Shown in pieces: positions 55,376 through 64,000 of a stretch of 64,000 nucleotides of DNA. The notes beneath the pieces are model-generated. The model was not told where the DNA came from, searched no databases, and saw only the letters and a list, made by a program, of their open reading frames with translations. The first letter of the stretch is position 1, and each line of letters opens with the position of its first letter. The translations under genes and the position numbers were made by a program. This stretch comes from Pseudofrankia coriaricola (GTDB lineage Bacteria; Actinomycetota; Actinomycetes; Frankiales; Frankiaceae), in NCBI RefSeq assembly GCF_001854805.1, contig NZ_MBLO01000259.1:146788-210787 (forward strand). Direction: 5' to 3'.

Positions 55376-56920
55376 TCAGAGGTGGCGGGTCTCGGCGCGG
55401 ATGCGGTTGGTCAGCTCGGTGACCTGGTTGTAGATGGCGCGGCGCTCCGCCATCAGGCCGCGGATCTTGCGGTCGGCGTGCATGACCGTGGTGTGGTCAC
55501 GTCCGCCGAACTGCTGGCCGATCTTCGGCAGCGACAGGTCCGTCAGCTCACGGCACAGGTACATCGCGATCTGGCGGGCGGTCACCAGCACCCGGCTGCG
55601 TGACGTCCCGCACAGGTCCTCCATCGAGACCCCGAAGTACGCCGCGGTCGCGTTCATGATCGAGGTCGCGGTGATCTCGCTGCTGGTCGCGTCCGGAATG
55701 AGGTCGCGCAGCACGATCTCGGCCAGCGTGCGGTCGACGTGGGACTTGTTCAGGCTGGCGAACGCGGCCACCCGTATGAGCGCGCCCTCGAGCTCGCGGA
55801 TGTTGCGCTCTATGTGGGTGGCGATGTACTCGAGCACGTCCGGTGGGACCGGCAGCCGCTCGGTGGCCGCCTTCTTCGACAGGATCGCGATCCTGGTCTC
55901 GAGGTCCGGCGGTGTGACGTCGGTGATCAGCCCCCACTCGAACCGGCTGCGCAGCCGGTCCTCGAGTGCGGAGAGCTGCTTGGGCGAGCGGTCCGAGGAG
56001 ATGACCAGCTGCTTCTCAGTGTCGTGCAGGACGTTGAAGGTGTGGAAGAACTCCTCCTGCGTCCGCTCCTTGTTCTCCAGGAACTGGATGTCGTCGACCA
56101 GCAGCACGTCGATGTCCCGGTAGCGCCGCTGGAAGGCCTGCTGCCGGTCGTCCCGGATCGAGTTGATGAAGTCGTTGGTGAACTCCTCGGTGCTGACGTA
56201 CTTGACCTGGGAGTCCGGGTAGAGCTTCAGCGTGTAGTGGCCGATGGCGTGCAGCAGGTGGGTCTTGCCCAGCCCCGAGTCTCCGTAGATGAACAGCGGG
56301 TTGTAGGCCTTCGCCGGCGCCTCGGCGACCGCCACCGCGGCGGCGTGCGGGAACCGGTTGCTGTCCCCGATGACGAACGTCTCGAAGACGTACCGGGGGT
56401 TGAGCCGGGCCGGTTCGGACGGCCGCGGCTCCGGGTCGCGGCCGAGCCCGGCGGCGACCCGCTGGATCGGCGGCGGCGACGCGTCGAGGAACCGGTCCTG
56501 GGCTCCGCCCCCGCGGCCGGCGCCATCGTGGCTCGGGTCCTCGCGGTCGCGCGCGACCGCCACCGGCGGCGACGGCAGCACCATCGGGCCGGTCATCGGC
56601 TCGGGATCGGGCAGGTGCTCGACAGTGACGGCGACCCGGATCTCCCGGCCGTACGCGGCGGTCAGCGCGGTGGCCAGGAACGGGCGCAGCCGGGAGTCGA
56701 GCAGATCCTTGGTGAACTCGTTCGGGGCCGCGAGCAGCGCGGTGTCCTGGACCAGGCCGAGTGGCCTGGTCAGGCGCAGCCAGGCCCGCTGCTGCGCGGA
56801 CAGAGTCCCGTCGGCCACCCCGGCCACCGCCTGCCGCCAGACCGCGTGCAGGTCAGGGTCGTCCCCCAGCGGCAGCTGGCGCTGAGAACCCGTGACGGAG
56901 GGCGGTTCGCGGTCGGTCAC
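55376..56920 (-). CDS. dnaA: chromosomal replication initiator DnaA
   Basis: 514 residues from GTG 56920, with AAGGAG ahead of it. Domain I holds [17 protein letters not shown]. Domain II (about 110-170) is a Pro/Asp-rich linker. Domain III starts [20 protein letters not shown], with Walker [19 protein letters not shown] and Walker [11 protein letters not shown]. Domain IV has [20 protein letters not shown] then [11 protein letters not shown], the DnaA-box reader. It opens oriC. Two DnaA boxes upstream (57056-57076) suggest self-control. Confidence 0.98.
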   Translation of the reverse strand: MTDREPPSVTGSQRQLPLGDDPDLHAVWRQAVAGVADGTLSAQQRAWLRLTRPLGLVQDTALLAAPNEFTKDLLDSRLRPFLATALTAAYGREIRVAVTVEHLPDPEPMTGPMVLPSPPVAVARDREDPSHDGAGRGGGAQDRFLDASPPPIQRVAAGLGRDPEPRPSEPARLNPRYVFETFVIGDSNRFPHAAAVAVAEAPAKAYNPLFIYGDSGLGKTHLLHAIGHYTLKLYPDSQVKYVSTEEFTNDFINSIRDDRQQAFQRRYRDIDVLLVDDIQFLENKERTQEEFFHTFNVLHDTEKQLVISSDRSPKQLSALEDRLRSRFEWGLITDVTPPDLETRIAILSKKAATERLPVPPDVLEYIATHIERNIRELEGALIRVAAFASLNKSHVDRTLAEIVLRDLIPDATSSEITATSIMNATAAYFGVSMEDLCGTSRSRVLVTARQIAMYLCRELTDLSLPKIGQQFGGRDHTTVMHADRKIRGLMAERRAIYNQVTELTNRIRAETRHL

Positions 56921-57055
56921 GGGTGCTCCTTGGCGGGTTGGCCAGGTCGGCGGACGCGGCGTTCGGGAGCGCGACGCGGGTCGCGCTCCCCTCGGCCAGC
57001 GCACGACGAGTGGACTCGGTGGGACTCAGGCGGGACCACGACGCGCCGCGCCGGG

Positions 57056-57076
57056 TTCTCCACATCGTCGTCCACA
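57056..57076. promoter_or_regulatory. pair of DnaA boxes in the dnaA upstream region
   Basis: TTCTCCACA (57056-57064) and TCGTCCACA (57068-57076), each one or two bases from the actinobacterial box TTGTCCACA. They lie 136-156 bp before the dnaA start. The rest of 56921-57696, between the divergent dnaA and rpmH, has no gene I can support. Confidence 0.6.
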
Positions 57077-57696
57077 ACCTGTGTACGGACATGACACCGC
57101 ATCCGGCGTGCCGCCGGCACGGCAGCCCCTATCCCACCGACTGCACCTTCCCCACCGACTGGCTAGATGGGACCTTGACGCCAATCTGCGCGTTCGGCGC
57201 GGATCCCACTTGGCAGCCAGTCGGCGGGGACCCCGCGGAGGGGCTAGGGCGGAAGGCACGTCGGTGGTTGGTGGCAGTCGGATCGGCTGGTGGGGCCCCG
57301 CGCAGGGCCTGGAGCGGGGGAGGCACGTCGGTGGTGGTCGGAGTCACCGGCGATGGCGATGAGCGCTGGCGTGGAAGAGCCGAGGGCGAAGAGGAGGCGC
57401 CGGAGGCGGTGGGCGGATCGCATGCCGGGCGGATGATGACAAGGGGGACGGCAGGGGCGGTCGGCAAAGGGGATGCTGGCGGCTGTGTAAGCTGGAGCGT
57501 CGCCAGCGGTTTCGTCCCTAGCTGGGCCAGCGCGCGTCCACCGGATCGCTCGAGGGGTACCTCGAGTACGTCCATCGGGCGTGTGGCGCCCTCTACATCG
57601 ATGCGTGCGTCGAACTGGGGACGCCACTGGCGTAGCCTAAGTACGGACAGCGTCTGCCTGTCGCGTCCCTGACCGCCTGTTACCCGGAGTCGTCAC

Positions 57697-57834
57697 GTGA
57701 GCAAGCGCACCTTCCAGCCGAACAACCGTCGGCGGTCCCGCACCCACGGGTTCCGGCTGCGGATGCGTACCCGTGCCGGCCGCGCCATCATCTCCGACCG
57801 TCGCCGCAAAGGTCGCCGCGAACTGTCCGCCTGA
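57697..57834 (+). CDS. rpmH: ribosomal protein L34
   Basis: 45 residues from GTG 57697 with GGAG eight bases before it. The sequence [20 protein letters not shown] then [20 protein letters not shown] is the standard L34. It is a very basic 50S subunit protein. It opens the rpmH-rnpA-yidD-yidC run, divergent from dnaA, a nearly universal arrangement. Confidence 0.97.
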   Translation: MSKRTFQPNNRRRSRTHGFRLRMRTRAGRAIISDRRRKGRRELSA

Positions 57835-57868
57835 GGCGGACCTCGCCGGCGCTCGGTTACCGGCTCCG

Positions 57869-58402
57869 ATGCTTCCCGTCCGTTCGCGTGTGAGCTCCCG
57901 GGAGGAGCACGCCCGAATTGGGCGGGAAGGCCGCCGGCTCAGCTGTTCGCCGCTGATCGTTCACGCTCTCAGCACCCGTGACTCCGGCCCGGCCAGGGCC
58001 GGTTTTGTGGTGAGCCGCAAGGTCGGTACGGCGGTGACCCGTAACCAGGTCCGTCGTCGCCTGCGGGAACAGACCCGTTCCCGGCTCGCCTCGGTGCCGC
58101 CAGGCACCCTGCTGGTCATCCGCGCGCTGCCGGCCTCGGCCGAGGCCAGCTCGGCCGAACTGGGCAGCGCGTTGGACCGCGGCCTCGCGGCGATGCGTGC
58201 CGGCCGGACCCGGTCCGGCCAGGACCGTTCGGCCCGGGCTCGCGCGACGACGGCGAAGCCGCGCCCGGTCGCGGGCCAGTCAGGTAGTCCGGCCGAAGGC
58301 CGCGCCGCCATGGCCAAGCCTGGCGCGACCGTCGGCGTCCCGGATGACACAGCCGTGAGCCCGCCGGCGGGCTCGGACGAGCGGCGACGGAGCCGGCGAT
58401 GA
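57869..58402 (+). CDS. rnpA: ribonuclease P protein component
   Basis: 177 residues from ATG 57869. The frame is open 96 bases earlier, but MLPVRSRVSSREEHARIGRE is the usual start. The RNA-binding motif RNQVRRRLREQTRSRL and GFVVSRKVGTAVTRN are present. The core ends near residue 110, and the remaining 60 or so residues are an Ala/Arg/Gly-rich tail not found in typical RnpA. It pairs with the catalytic RNA to mature tRNA 5' ends. Its stop overlaps yidD as ATGA. Confidence 0.93.
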   Translation: MLPVRSRVSSREEHARIGREGRRLSCSPLIVHALSTRDSGPARAGFVVSRKVGTAVTRNQVRRRLREQTRSRLASVPPGTLLVIRALPASAEASSAELGSALDRGLAAMRAGRTRSGQDRSARARATTAKPRPVAGQSGSPAEGRAAMAKPGATVGVPDDTAVSPPAGSDERRRSRR

Positions 58403-58770
58403 GTGGCCCCGCCTGCGCGCTGTGCGTGCTCGGGGTGTTCACGCTCCTCGATCTCATGCTCGCGTCCGCCGCCGTCAGCCGGCGGCTGCCGCGAGTCGCG
58501 CGTGACCGTTCCGGCGCCGTCCGCGGCCCGTTCGCGTGGCTGCTCGCCGCCCTTGTCCGCGGCTACCAGCTCGTCTGGTCGCCCCGGTCGGCCGGCGCCT
58601 GTCGATTTGAGCCGTCGTGCAGCGCCTACGCGCTGTCCGCCGTTCGTATGCATGGTGGGGTACGCGGCGGCCTGCTTGCCTGCTGGCGCCTGATGCGCTG
58701 CCAGCCGCTATCCCGCGGTGGGTACGACCCAGTACCTGTACAGTCCGCCCGAGGGGCCTGGAGGAGTTAG
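58399..58770 (+). CDS. yidD: YidD membrane protein insertion efficiency factor
   Basis: 123 residues from ATG 58399, overlapping the rnpA stop. The YidD core is YQLVWSPRSAGACRFEPSCS, then AYALSAVRMHGGVRGGLLAC and WRLMRCQPLSRGGYDPVP, with its conserved Cys. About 55 extra N-terminal residues include a hydrophobic stretch (CALCVLGVFTLLDLMLASAA) that is not usual for the family. It supports YidC-dependent insertion at the inner face of the membrane. Confidence 0.9.
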   Translation: MSGPACALCVLGVFTLLDLMLASAAVSRRLPRVARDRSGAVRGPFAWLLAALVRGYQLVWSPRSAGACRFEPSCSAYALSAVRMHGGVRGGLLACWRLMRCQPLSRGGYDPVPVQSARGAWRS

Positions 58771-58774
58771 ACCG

Positions 58775-60079
58775 GTGCTGGATCCGCTTTACCATCTCGC
58801 GGCGAACGCGATTGTCTTCTTCCACAAGGGCTTCGGGCCGATCTTCGGCCAGGACAGCTTCTTCGCCTGGGCGTTCTCCGTCGTCCTCCTGGTCGTCTGC
58901 GTCCGCATCCTGATCTTCCCGCTGTTCGTCAAGCAGGTGAAGTCGCAGCGGACGATGCAGCTGATGCAACCCCGGATCAAGGAGATCCGGGAGAAGTACG
59001 GGCATGACAAGCAGGTCATGCAGCAGAAGATGATGGAGCTGCAGAAGGAGCACGGGAACCCGCTGCTCGGCTGTCTGCCGATCTTCCTGCAGATCCCGCT
59101 CTTCCTCGCCCTGTTCCACGTCTTCACCCACCTGTCGCCGATGAACGAGGGCGATGGCGGCGCGCTCATCTGGCGGCCGCGCGTGGGCCTGAGCGCCGAT
59201 CAGGTCGAGCAGATCGCCTCGGCCAAGGTGTTCGGCATCTCGCTCGCGACCTCGTTCACGTCGAAGCAGAGCCTGCTGGACTTCCTGCACGCGAACGGCA
59301 CGAACGTCAAGATCGTCGCTGTCGTCCTCATCGTGCTGATGGGCGCGACGACGTTCTTCACCCAGCGCCAGATCATGTCCCGCACCGGGCCGGTCGACCC
59401 GCAGCAGGCGATGGTCCAGAAGGTCCTGCTCTACGGCTCGCCGGTCATGCTGGCCATCTTCGGCTTCCGGTTCCCGATCGCCGTCCTGATCTACTGGCTC
59501 ACCACCAACCTGTGGAGCATGGCCCAGCAGTTCTATGTCATCAAGCGGATGCCGCCGATGACCCCGGACGCCTCCGGCCGGCAGCCCGGCGCGCGTCCGG
59601 CGACCGCCGCCGCCGCCGCGGGTGACCGCCCGGCCCCGTCGCGGCCGGCTCCGGGCGCCAAGCCGGCTCCGGGCGCCCGCGCCAAGGGCAAGGGCACCGC
59701 CGCCGGCACCCGGCAGACCTCCATGACCAAGGCGACGCCGCCGGCTACCGCGAACGGCGCGGGAACGAAGCGGAACGCGACACCCGCGAACGGCGCCACC
59801 GCCGCCAAGAGTGGCTCCGCTCCGGCTGGCACCAGGTCGCCGCGCGGTGGCGCGTCGAACCGGGCAGCGCAGCCGTCCGCCGGCGCGAAGGATGCCGGCG
59901 CGAAGGATGCCGCCGCGAAGGACGCGGGCACCACCGGCCCGGAGGCCTCGCCATCGGCGAGCGCCGCCGCCGCACCGGCCCCCGTCCCGGCTGGCGTCAC
60001 CCGGCATGTCGGCGGGTCACGCCCGGCCGCGAAACGCAAGAGTGGCGGCAAGGGGAAGCGTCCCGGCGGACGGCGGTGA
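58775..60079 (+). CDS. yidC: membrane protein insertase YidC
   Basis: 434 residues from GTG 58775, with GGAGGAG upstream. Actinobacterial type without a large outside domain. It starts VLDPLYHLAANAIVFFHKGF, the conserved core is VCVRILIFPLFVKQVKSQR (groove Arg), and LLGCLPIFLQIPLFLALFHV and AVLIYWLTTNLWSMAQQ follow. About 140 C-terminal residues are Ala/Lys/Pro-rich with AKDAGAKDAAAKDAG repeats and would be a basic cytoplasmic tail able to contact ribosomes. It inserts and folds membrane proteins alone or with SecYEG. Confidence 0.96.
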   Translation: MLDPLYHLAANAIVFFHKGFGPIFGQDSFFAWAFSVVLLVVCVRILIFPLFVKQVKSQRTMQLMQPRIKEIREKYGHDKQVMQQKMMELQKEHGNPLLGCLPIFLQIPLFLALFHVFTHLSPMNEGDGGALIWRPRVGLSADQVEQIASAKVFGISLATSFTSKQSLLDFLHANGTNVKIVAVVLIVLMGATTFFTQRQIMSRTGPVDPQQAMVQKVLLYGSPVMLAIFGFRFPIAVLIYWLTTNLWSMAQQFYVIKRMPPMTPDASGRQPGARPATAAAAAGDRPAPSRPAPGAKPAPGARAKGKGTAAGTRQTSMTKATPPATANGAGTKRNATPANGATAAKSGSAPAGTRSPRGGASNRAAQPSAGAKDAGAKDAAAKDAGTTGPEASPSASAAAAPAPVPAGVTRHVGGSRPAAKRKSGGKGKRPGGRR

Positions 60080-60172
60080 GCGATCGTGGTTCCTCCCCCG
60101 GCGGCCGGCCTGGTGTGTCCTGAACGAGGGACCGCCGCCGATGGCGGCCCACCTACCCATGGAGTTGCGCTG

Positions 60173-60709
60173 ATGAGCGGTTCCGACCTCGCCGCCCACG
60201 TCGATGAGGGCCTGTCGCAGGCAGACGAGTCGACGAGCACGCAGGAGCGGCTGACTGCCCTGGAGCAGGAAGGCGAGATCGCCGCCGACTACATCGAGGG
60301 TCTGCTCGACATCGTCGACATGGATGGCGACCTGGACCTGGACGTCGAGGGCAGCCGCGCGGTCGTCGCGGTAGTCGGCGACGGCCTCGAGAAGTTGATC
60401 GGCCCGAGTGGGGAGACCCTGGAGGCCCTGCAGGAGCTGACCCGGCTCGCCGTGCTGCAGAAGACGGGCGAGCGCAGCCGGCTGATGCTCGACGTCGGCG
60501 GCCATCGCGCCCGCCGCCGCGCCGAGCTGCGCGAGCTCGCGGCGGAGGTGGCCAGGCGGGTTGCCGGCGGGACCAAGAAGGAGAAGCTCGCGCCGATGAC
60601 CCCGTTCGAGCGCAAGGTCATCCACGACGTCATCGCCAGCGTCGACGGCGTGCGCAGCGAGTCCGAGGGCGAGGAGCCCGACCGCTGCGTCGTCGTCATG
60701 CCCGTCTAG
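60173..60709 (+). CDS. Jag/KhpB-type RNA-binding protein
   Basis: 178 residues from ATG 60173. KH domain with VVAVVGDGLEKLIGPSGETL (GxxG loop) and an R3H domain ending MTPFERKVIHDVIASVDGV, the order of Jag/KhpB. The first 40 residues are acidic and lack the Jag-N domain of Firmicutes. It is thought to bind RNA with KhpA. It follows yidC, the common arrangement. Confidence 0.93.
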   Translation: MSGSDLAAHVDEGLSQADESTSTQERLTALEQEGEIAADYIEGLLDIVDMDGDLDLDVEGSRAVVAVVGDGLEKLIGPSGETLEALQELTRLAVLQKTGERSRLMLDVGGHRARRRAELRELAAEVARRVAGGTKKEKLAPMTPFERKVIHDVIASVDGVRSESEGEEPDRCVVVMPV

Positions 60710-60730
60710 GGGGCCAAAGGGTGCGCGATA

Positions 60731-62821
60731 ATGATCTTTCTTCGTGCGCCCGGCGGCCGTTGTTCGGGGATCACTGATATGGCGCCCGCTCCCCTGGCCG
60801 ACGCGGCGGGGACGCGGGCCGAGCCCGGCGACTCCGCGCGCGCCGTCCGTGCATCGGACGGCGCGCGCCGTCGTTGGACGGCCCGCGTCGCCCGTACTGG
60901 GAGAAGCGACCTCTTGTGGGCCGGCGGGGTCGGCCTGGTGCTGGTCGCTCTGGACGTCGTGCTGCGGGCCTACCTGCGGCGGCCGTTCTGGTACGACGAG
61001 ATCTGGCGGGGCCATTTCGTCAGCGAGCCACTCGGGTCGTTCTGGTCGGAACTGGCGCGGGCCAACACCCCGTCGGCCGTCGGCTGGGTGGTCGTAGAGC
61101 GCCTCGGCGGTGACCTGCTCGGCTGGCATGCGTGGGTGCTGCGCCTGCCGGGGTTCGTCGCGGTGCCCCTGCTGGGCATCGGGATCGTGCTGCTCACGGC
61201 CCGGTTCGCCGGCCCGGTGCCGGCGGCGTTCGCCGCCCTGTGGATCTGCCTGAACAGCACGCTTCTCGACCTCGGCACCCAGCTCAAGCCCTACACCGTC
61301 GAGATGCTCGCCGCCGTCGTCGCGGTCCTGCTGTGGATAGGCGACGAGCGCGGGACCACCCGTGGCGCCGGGCCCGGCGGTGTCGCGGACGGGCGGGGCG
61401 GCGGTGGTCTGGACCGCGGGCGGCTGGCCCGGCGGACGGCTGCCGGCCTCGTGAGCCTGCTCTCCGTCCCAGCCGTCTTTGTCATCGCTCCGCTCGCGGC
61501 GGCCGACGTCGTGACCGCGATGGTCCGCGCTCGCCGGGCTCCTCGGACGGATGCCGGCGGCACTCTCGCGGCGGGCGGGTGGCGGGCGCTGGAGGCATTG
61601 CCCGCCTTGGCGCTCACCGGGGCGAACACGTTGTTCTTCGTCGGGCATCAGTCCAGTCAGCGGCTGGGGCACTACTGGGACGCGCAGTTTCTCGCCGGGC
61701 GGGGGCTGGGCGGCGGTCTTTCCTTCATCGGCAGGCAACTGCGTGACTTCGTGACCGGCACGCCGCCCGGGATCGACCGCTACGACCCCAGCCTGCTGCA
61801 CCCGCCGACCGACGGGACCTGGGTGTCGCTCTGGCTGCTCGCCCCGGTCGTCGTCCTCTGCGGGCTGGCGGGCGTCGTGCTACTCGCCCGGCGGCACGAC
61901 GGCCGGCAGGTGCTCGCCGCGCTCGGCGGCGCGCAGCTCGCGATGCTCACCGCGAGCGCGGTCCGGTTCTGGCCCTTCGGCCCCACCCGGACCAACCTCT
62001 TCCTGGTCCCACTGATCGTTCTCGTGGTCGTCGCGGGTGCCACGGACCTGATTCGCCGCCTGTTGAAGATCGTCAGGACCGGTACCCTTACCCCCAGCCG
62101 ACACGTAGTTGGAAAGTCACCATCAGTGACAATCTCGGTGAGGGACGTCCATTCCCTGACACGACAGATCCCTACCCAGGTAGACCTGGCTGCCGACCGA
62201 GGCGCTCTCCCGGCGGGTGACGGGCGCGAAGCCCGGATCTCGGCGGATCCCGGCGCCGACAGGGGCGAGGCCGCGCCCGGCCGGAGGCTGCTCAGCCGCG
62301 CGGCGGGGGTCGTGGTTGTCATGGCGCTCGGCGCCGCCGGAATGGGGGCCCAGGTGTCCTCGGCGGCTCGTGACGGCCGGCTCTACGAGCAGCGTGACCG
62401 GCTGCGCGGCCTGGGCCTCACCGTCGACGCCGCGATCGCGGCCCGCCGGCTCTACCGACCAGGCGACCTCATGGTCGTGGGGGGTCGGCTGATGCGCCCC
62501 GGCTGGATCTACGCCATGGAGGCCAGCGACGACGCTCCCCGCCGCCCGGCCGCTCTCCCCGCTCGATCCACCGAGGACGAGGCCGCCCGAATACCCCGAG
62601 CGGACACGCTGTTCTTCTCCCAGCCCGGTGAGGGGGAGGTCGCCCGTGACGTCGCGGCCCGCTCGCCCGGTCCGCGACGCATCCTGCTCTTCGTCTTCGA
62701 GCCGGATGTGGCGGCCACTCGCGCGGACCTGGTCGACCTCCACCGCGCCGGCTGGTGCCCGAATGAGGCTCGGGTCTTCCCGTTGACCGGAACGCTCACG
62801 ACACTCATGCGCTGCCACTGA
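60731..62821 (+). CDS. GT39-like polytopic membrane protein between jag and rsmG
   Basis: 696 residues from ATG 60731. ATG 60779 is also possible. At least eight membrane segments from residue 62 on (LLWAGGVGLVLVALDVVLRA, LPGFVAVPLLGIGIVLLTA and others). RRPFWYDEIWRGHFVSE after the first resembles the acidic catalytic loop of lipid-sugar-dependent GT39/ArnT-type transferases. Residues 450-500 are charged and look cytosolic, followed by another segment and a C-terminal soluble domain. It probably transfers a sugar from a polyprenyl donor at the outer face, as inference. jag and rsmG are usually adjacent, so it looks inserted. Confidence 0.7.
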   Translation: MIFLRAPGGRCSGITDMAPAPLADAAGTRAEPGDSARAVRASDGARRRWTARVARTGRSDLLWAGGVGLVLVALDVVLRAYLRRPFWYDEIWRGHFVSEPLGSFWSELARANTPSAVGWVVVERLGGDLLGWHAWVLRLPGFVAVPLLGIGIVLLTARFAGPVPAAFAALWICLNSTLLDLGTQLKPYTVEMLAAVVAVLLWIGDERGTTRGAGPGGVADGRGGGGLDRGRLARRTAAGLVSLLSVPAVFVIAPLAAADVVTAMVRARRAPRTDAGGTLAAGGWRALEALPALALTGANTLFFVGHQSSQRLGHYWDAQFLAGRGLGGGLSFIGRQLRDFVTGTPPGIDRYDPSLLHPPTDGTWVSLWLLAPVVVLCGLAGVVLLARRHDGRQVLAALGGAQLAMLTASAVRFWPFGPTRTNLFLVPLIVLVVVAGATDLIRRLLKIVRTGTLTPSRHVVGKSPSVTISVRDVHSLTRQIPTQVDLAADRGALPAGDGREARISADPGADRGEAAPGRRLLSRAAGVVVVMALGAAGMGAQVSSAARDGRLYEQRDRLRGLGLTVDAAIAARRLYRPGDLMVVGGRLMRPGWIYAMEASDDAPRRPAALPARSTEDEAARIPRADTLFFSQPGEGEVARDVAARSPGPRRILLFVFEPDVAATRADLVDLHRAGWCPNEARVFPLTGTLTTLMRCH

Positions 62822-62946
62822 CCATTCGCGACGAGAGCCGGGCGCGTCGTGGATGCTTGGTGGGTGCGGCGTTTGCGTGGCTGCCTGGCGGCCTGTCCTC
62901 TGTCCTGGTCCCTGTCCAAGTTCTGGCTCCCCTGCGCGGCGGCCCG

Positions 62947-63705
62947 GTGAGCGAGGTCGTGGCCCCTCCGCCGATGGCGGCCGAAGTGTTCGGCGAGTCG
63001 CTCGATCGCGCGGTTCGGTATGTCGAGTTGCTCTCCACGGCGGGCGTCGAGCGTGGGCTGATCGGCCCGCGTGAGACCGACCGGCTGTGGGACCGGCACC
63101 TGCTCAACTGCGCGGTGCTCGCCGAGGTCGTTCCAGTGGGCGTGACCGTGGTCGATGTCGGTAGTGGCGCCGGGCTCCCCGGGGTGCCGCTGGCGCTGGT
63201 CCGGCCGGATCTCCGGGTGGTGTTCCTCGAGCCGATGGAGCGCCGGACGGTCTTCCTGCGGGAGGTGGTCGCCGCCTTGGACGGCGCGGACCGGATGTCC
63301 GTGCTACGCGGGCGCGCTCCGGATATCGGTGTCGGGAAAGACGGGCTACGGTGGGATGTAGCCGTTGCGCGAGCGGTGGCGCCATTGGAACGGTTGGGCG
63401 GCATGCTGCTTCCGGTCGTTCGGCCGGGGGGTGTCATGCTTGCCATGCGCGGTTCGCGAGTCGACGAGGAGCTTGCCGAGGCGCGAGACGGCCTGCGTTC
63501 GCAGGGATGGCGGGATCTACGGGTCCTGATGTGTGGAAAAGATCGGCTAGCTGAACCCACTCGCCTGGTCTCTGCGAAACGAGCGACCGATGGGGCGGGG
63601 CGACCCGGCGTCGGAGATCGGCACGATGGCAGGCAGCGTGAACAGCAACGGGGACAGACGACACGAGAGCAACGGCGGGCACGCGGACGGACGTGTTCCA
63701 CGTGA
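62947..63705 (+). CDS. rsmG: 16S rRNA (guanine-N7) methyltransferase RsmG
   Basis: 252 residues from GTG 62947. [20 protein letters not shown], the family motif [20 protein letters not shown] and the SAM site [20 protein letters not shown] are clear. [20 protein letters not shown] and [11 protein letters not shown] complete the fold. It makes m7G in the 530 loop of 16S rRNA. The last 35 residues are Arg/Gln/Gly-rich. Its stop TGA lies within the parS site, and it overlaps the parA reading frame by 80 bp. Confidence 0.94.
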   Translation: MSEVVAPPPMAAEVFGESLDRAVRYVELLSTAGVERGLIGPRETDRLWDRHLLNCAVLAEVVPVGVTVVDVGSGAGLPGVPLALVRPDLRVVFLEPMERRTVFLREVVAALDGADRMSVLRGRAPDIGVGKDGLRWDVAVARAVAPLERLGGMLLPVVRPGGVMLAMRGSRVDEELAEARDGLRSQGWRDLRVLMCGKDRLAEPTRLVSAKRATDGAGRPGVGDRHDGRQREQQRGQTTREQRRARGRTCST

Positions 63706-64000
63706 AACAGCGTCGGCGGGGCTGGGGCTGGACCCTCTGGACCCATCGACCCCGATCGGAGCGGCGGCGGCAGCGGCGGTGGAAGCACTGACTATGGAAC
63801 GGCGACGACCCTTCCCACGACCGACCCGACAGCGAATCTTCGCGGTCGCCAACCAGAAAGGCGGCGTCGGCAAGACCACGACGACCGTCAACCTGGCGGC
63901 GGCCCTGGCCATGCACGGCGTCAGCGTGCTGGTCATCGACCTCGACCCGCAGGGCAATGCCTCGACGGCGCTCGGCGTGGAACACCGCTCCGGGGTACCG
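63626..64000 (+). CDS. parA: chromosome partitioning ATPase ParA (Soj), 3' end outside window
   Basis: The frame is open from ATG 63626 ([20 protein letters not shown]) to the window edge. GTG 63638 and ATG 63794 are later alternatives. The N-terminal VPRETAS is written by the parS site itself, and [17 protein letters not shown] is like other actinobacterial ParA leaders, supporting an upstream start. [20 protein letters not shown] is the deviant Walker A, and [13 protein letters not shown] the A' motif. It works with ParB and parS to segregate the origin region. The first 80 bases overlap the end of rsmG. Confidence 0.9.
   Translation, partial: MAGSVNSNGDRRHESNGGHADGRVPRETASAGLGLDPLDPSTPIGAAAAAAVEALTMERRRPFPRPTRQRIFAVANQKGGVGKTTTTVNLAAALAMHGVSVLVIDLDPQGNASTALGVEHRSGVP
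63694..63709. promoter_or_regulatory. parS site
   Basis: TGTTCCACGTGAAACA, one base from the consensus TGTTTCACGTGAAACA. It includes the rsmG stop codon (63703-63705) and is translated in the parA frame as V-P-R-E-T. It lies close to oriC, as parS sites generally do. Confidence 0.92.

Overview
The window is very GC-rich actinobacterial DNA covering a chromosomal replication-origin locus and about 45 kb of accessory DNA beside it. The core order is parA (partial), rsmG, a membrane glycosyltransferase-like gene, a jag/KhpB-type gene, yidC, yidD, rnpA and rpmH on the plus strand, then dnaA, oriC, dnaN, recF, a DciA-like gene, gyrB, gyrA, a DUF3566 gene and tRNA-Ile on the minus strand. The DUF3566 gene, the ECF and anti-sigma genes, mycothiol- and F420-type enzymes and the IS types point to a filamentous actinomycete. 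A Frankia-like genome is my best guess, as inference only.

Region by region: 0-3.7 kb holds a truncated alpha/beta hydrolase, a membrane Ser/Thr kinase and an HTH protein with a palindromic operator. 3.77-12.63 kb is a decayed Tn7-like transposon. It has perfect 25-bp TGT...ACA inverted ends and a 9-bp direct repeat of target DNA. Its tnsA is intact, tnsB and tnsC are deleted and joined, and tniQ is split by an IS1634-type element. The cargo is an ECF sigma/anti-sigma pair and an IS66 remnant. 12.8-19 kb carries a SnoaL-like protein, a ROK sugar kinase, a secreted lipase, a DedA protein, a divergent PII protein, a PEBP protein and a DLW-39-type peptide. 19.3-23.8 kb is a complete polyamine ABC operon (potA-potD-potB-potC). 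24-31.2 kb has a mycothiol-dependent-type enzyme, an orphan ParA, a low-complexity membrane protein, tRNA-Ala, an F420-type reductase and an XRE regulator. 31.4-35.4 kb mixes a thioredoxin-like protein and a cupin/ArsR pair with at least seven gene or IS fragments. 35.4-39.5 kb has a metallophosphoesterase, two methyltransferases and a divergent SDR/PadR pair. 40-43.5 kb is a GT4 / methyltransferase / cyclase-repeat operon, followed by an 80-bp tandem repeat and tRNA-Ile.

From 44.6 kb on the genes serve chromosome replication, topology, segregation and membrane-protein insertion. DnaA boxes lie between dnaN and dnaA, next to an AT-rich stretch, and also upstream of dnaA. A parS site overlaps the end of rsmG and lies within the parA reading frame, and a weaker parS-like site is at 16.3 kb. 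A palindromic repeat family occurs in three intergenic regions (0.6, 19.1 and 39.9 kb).
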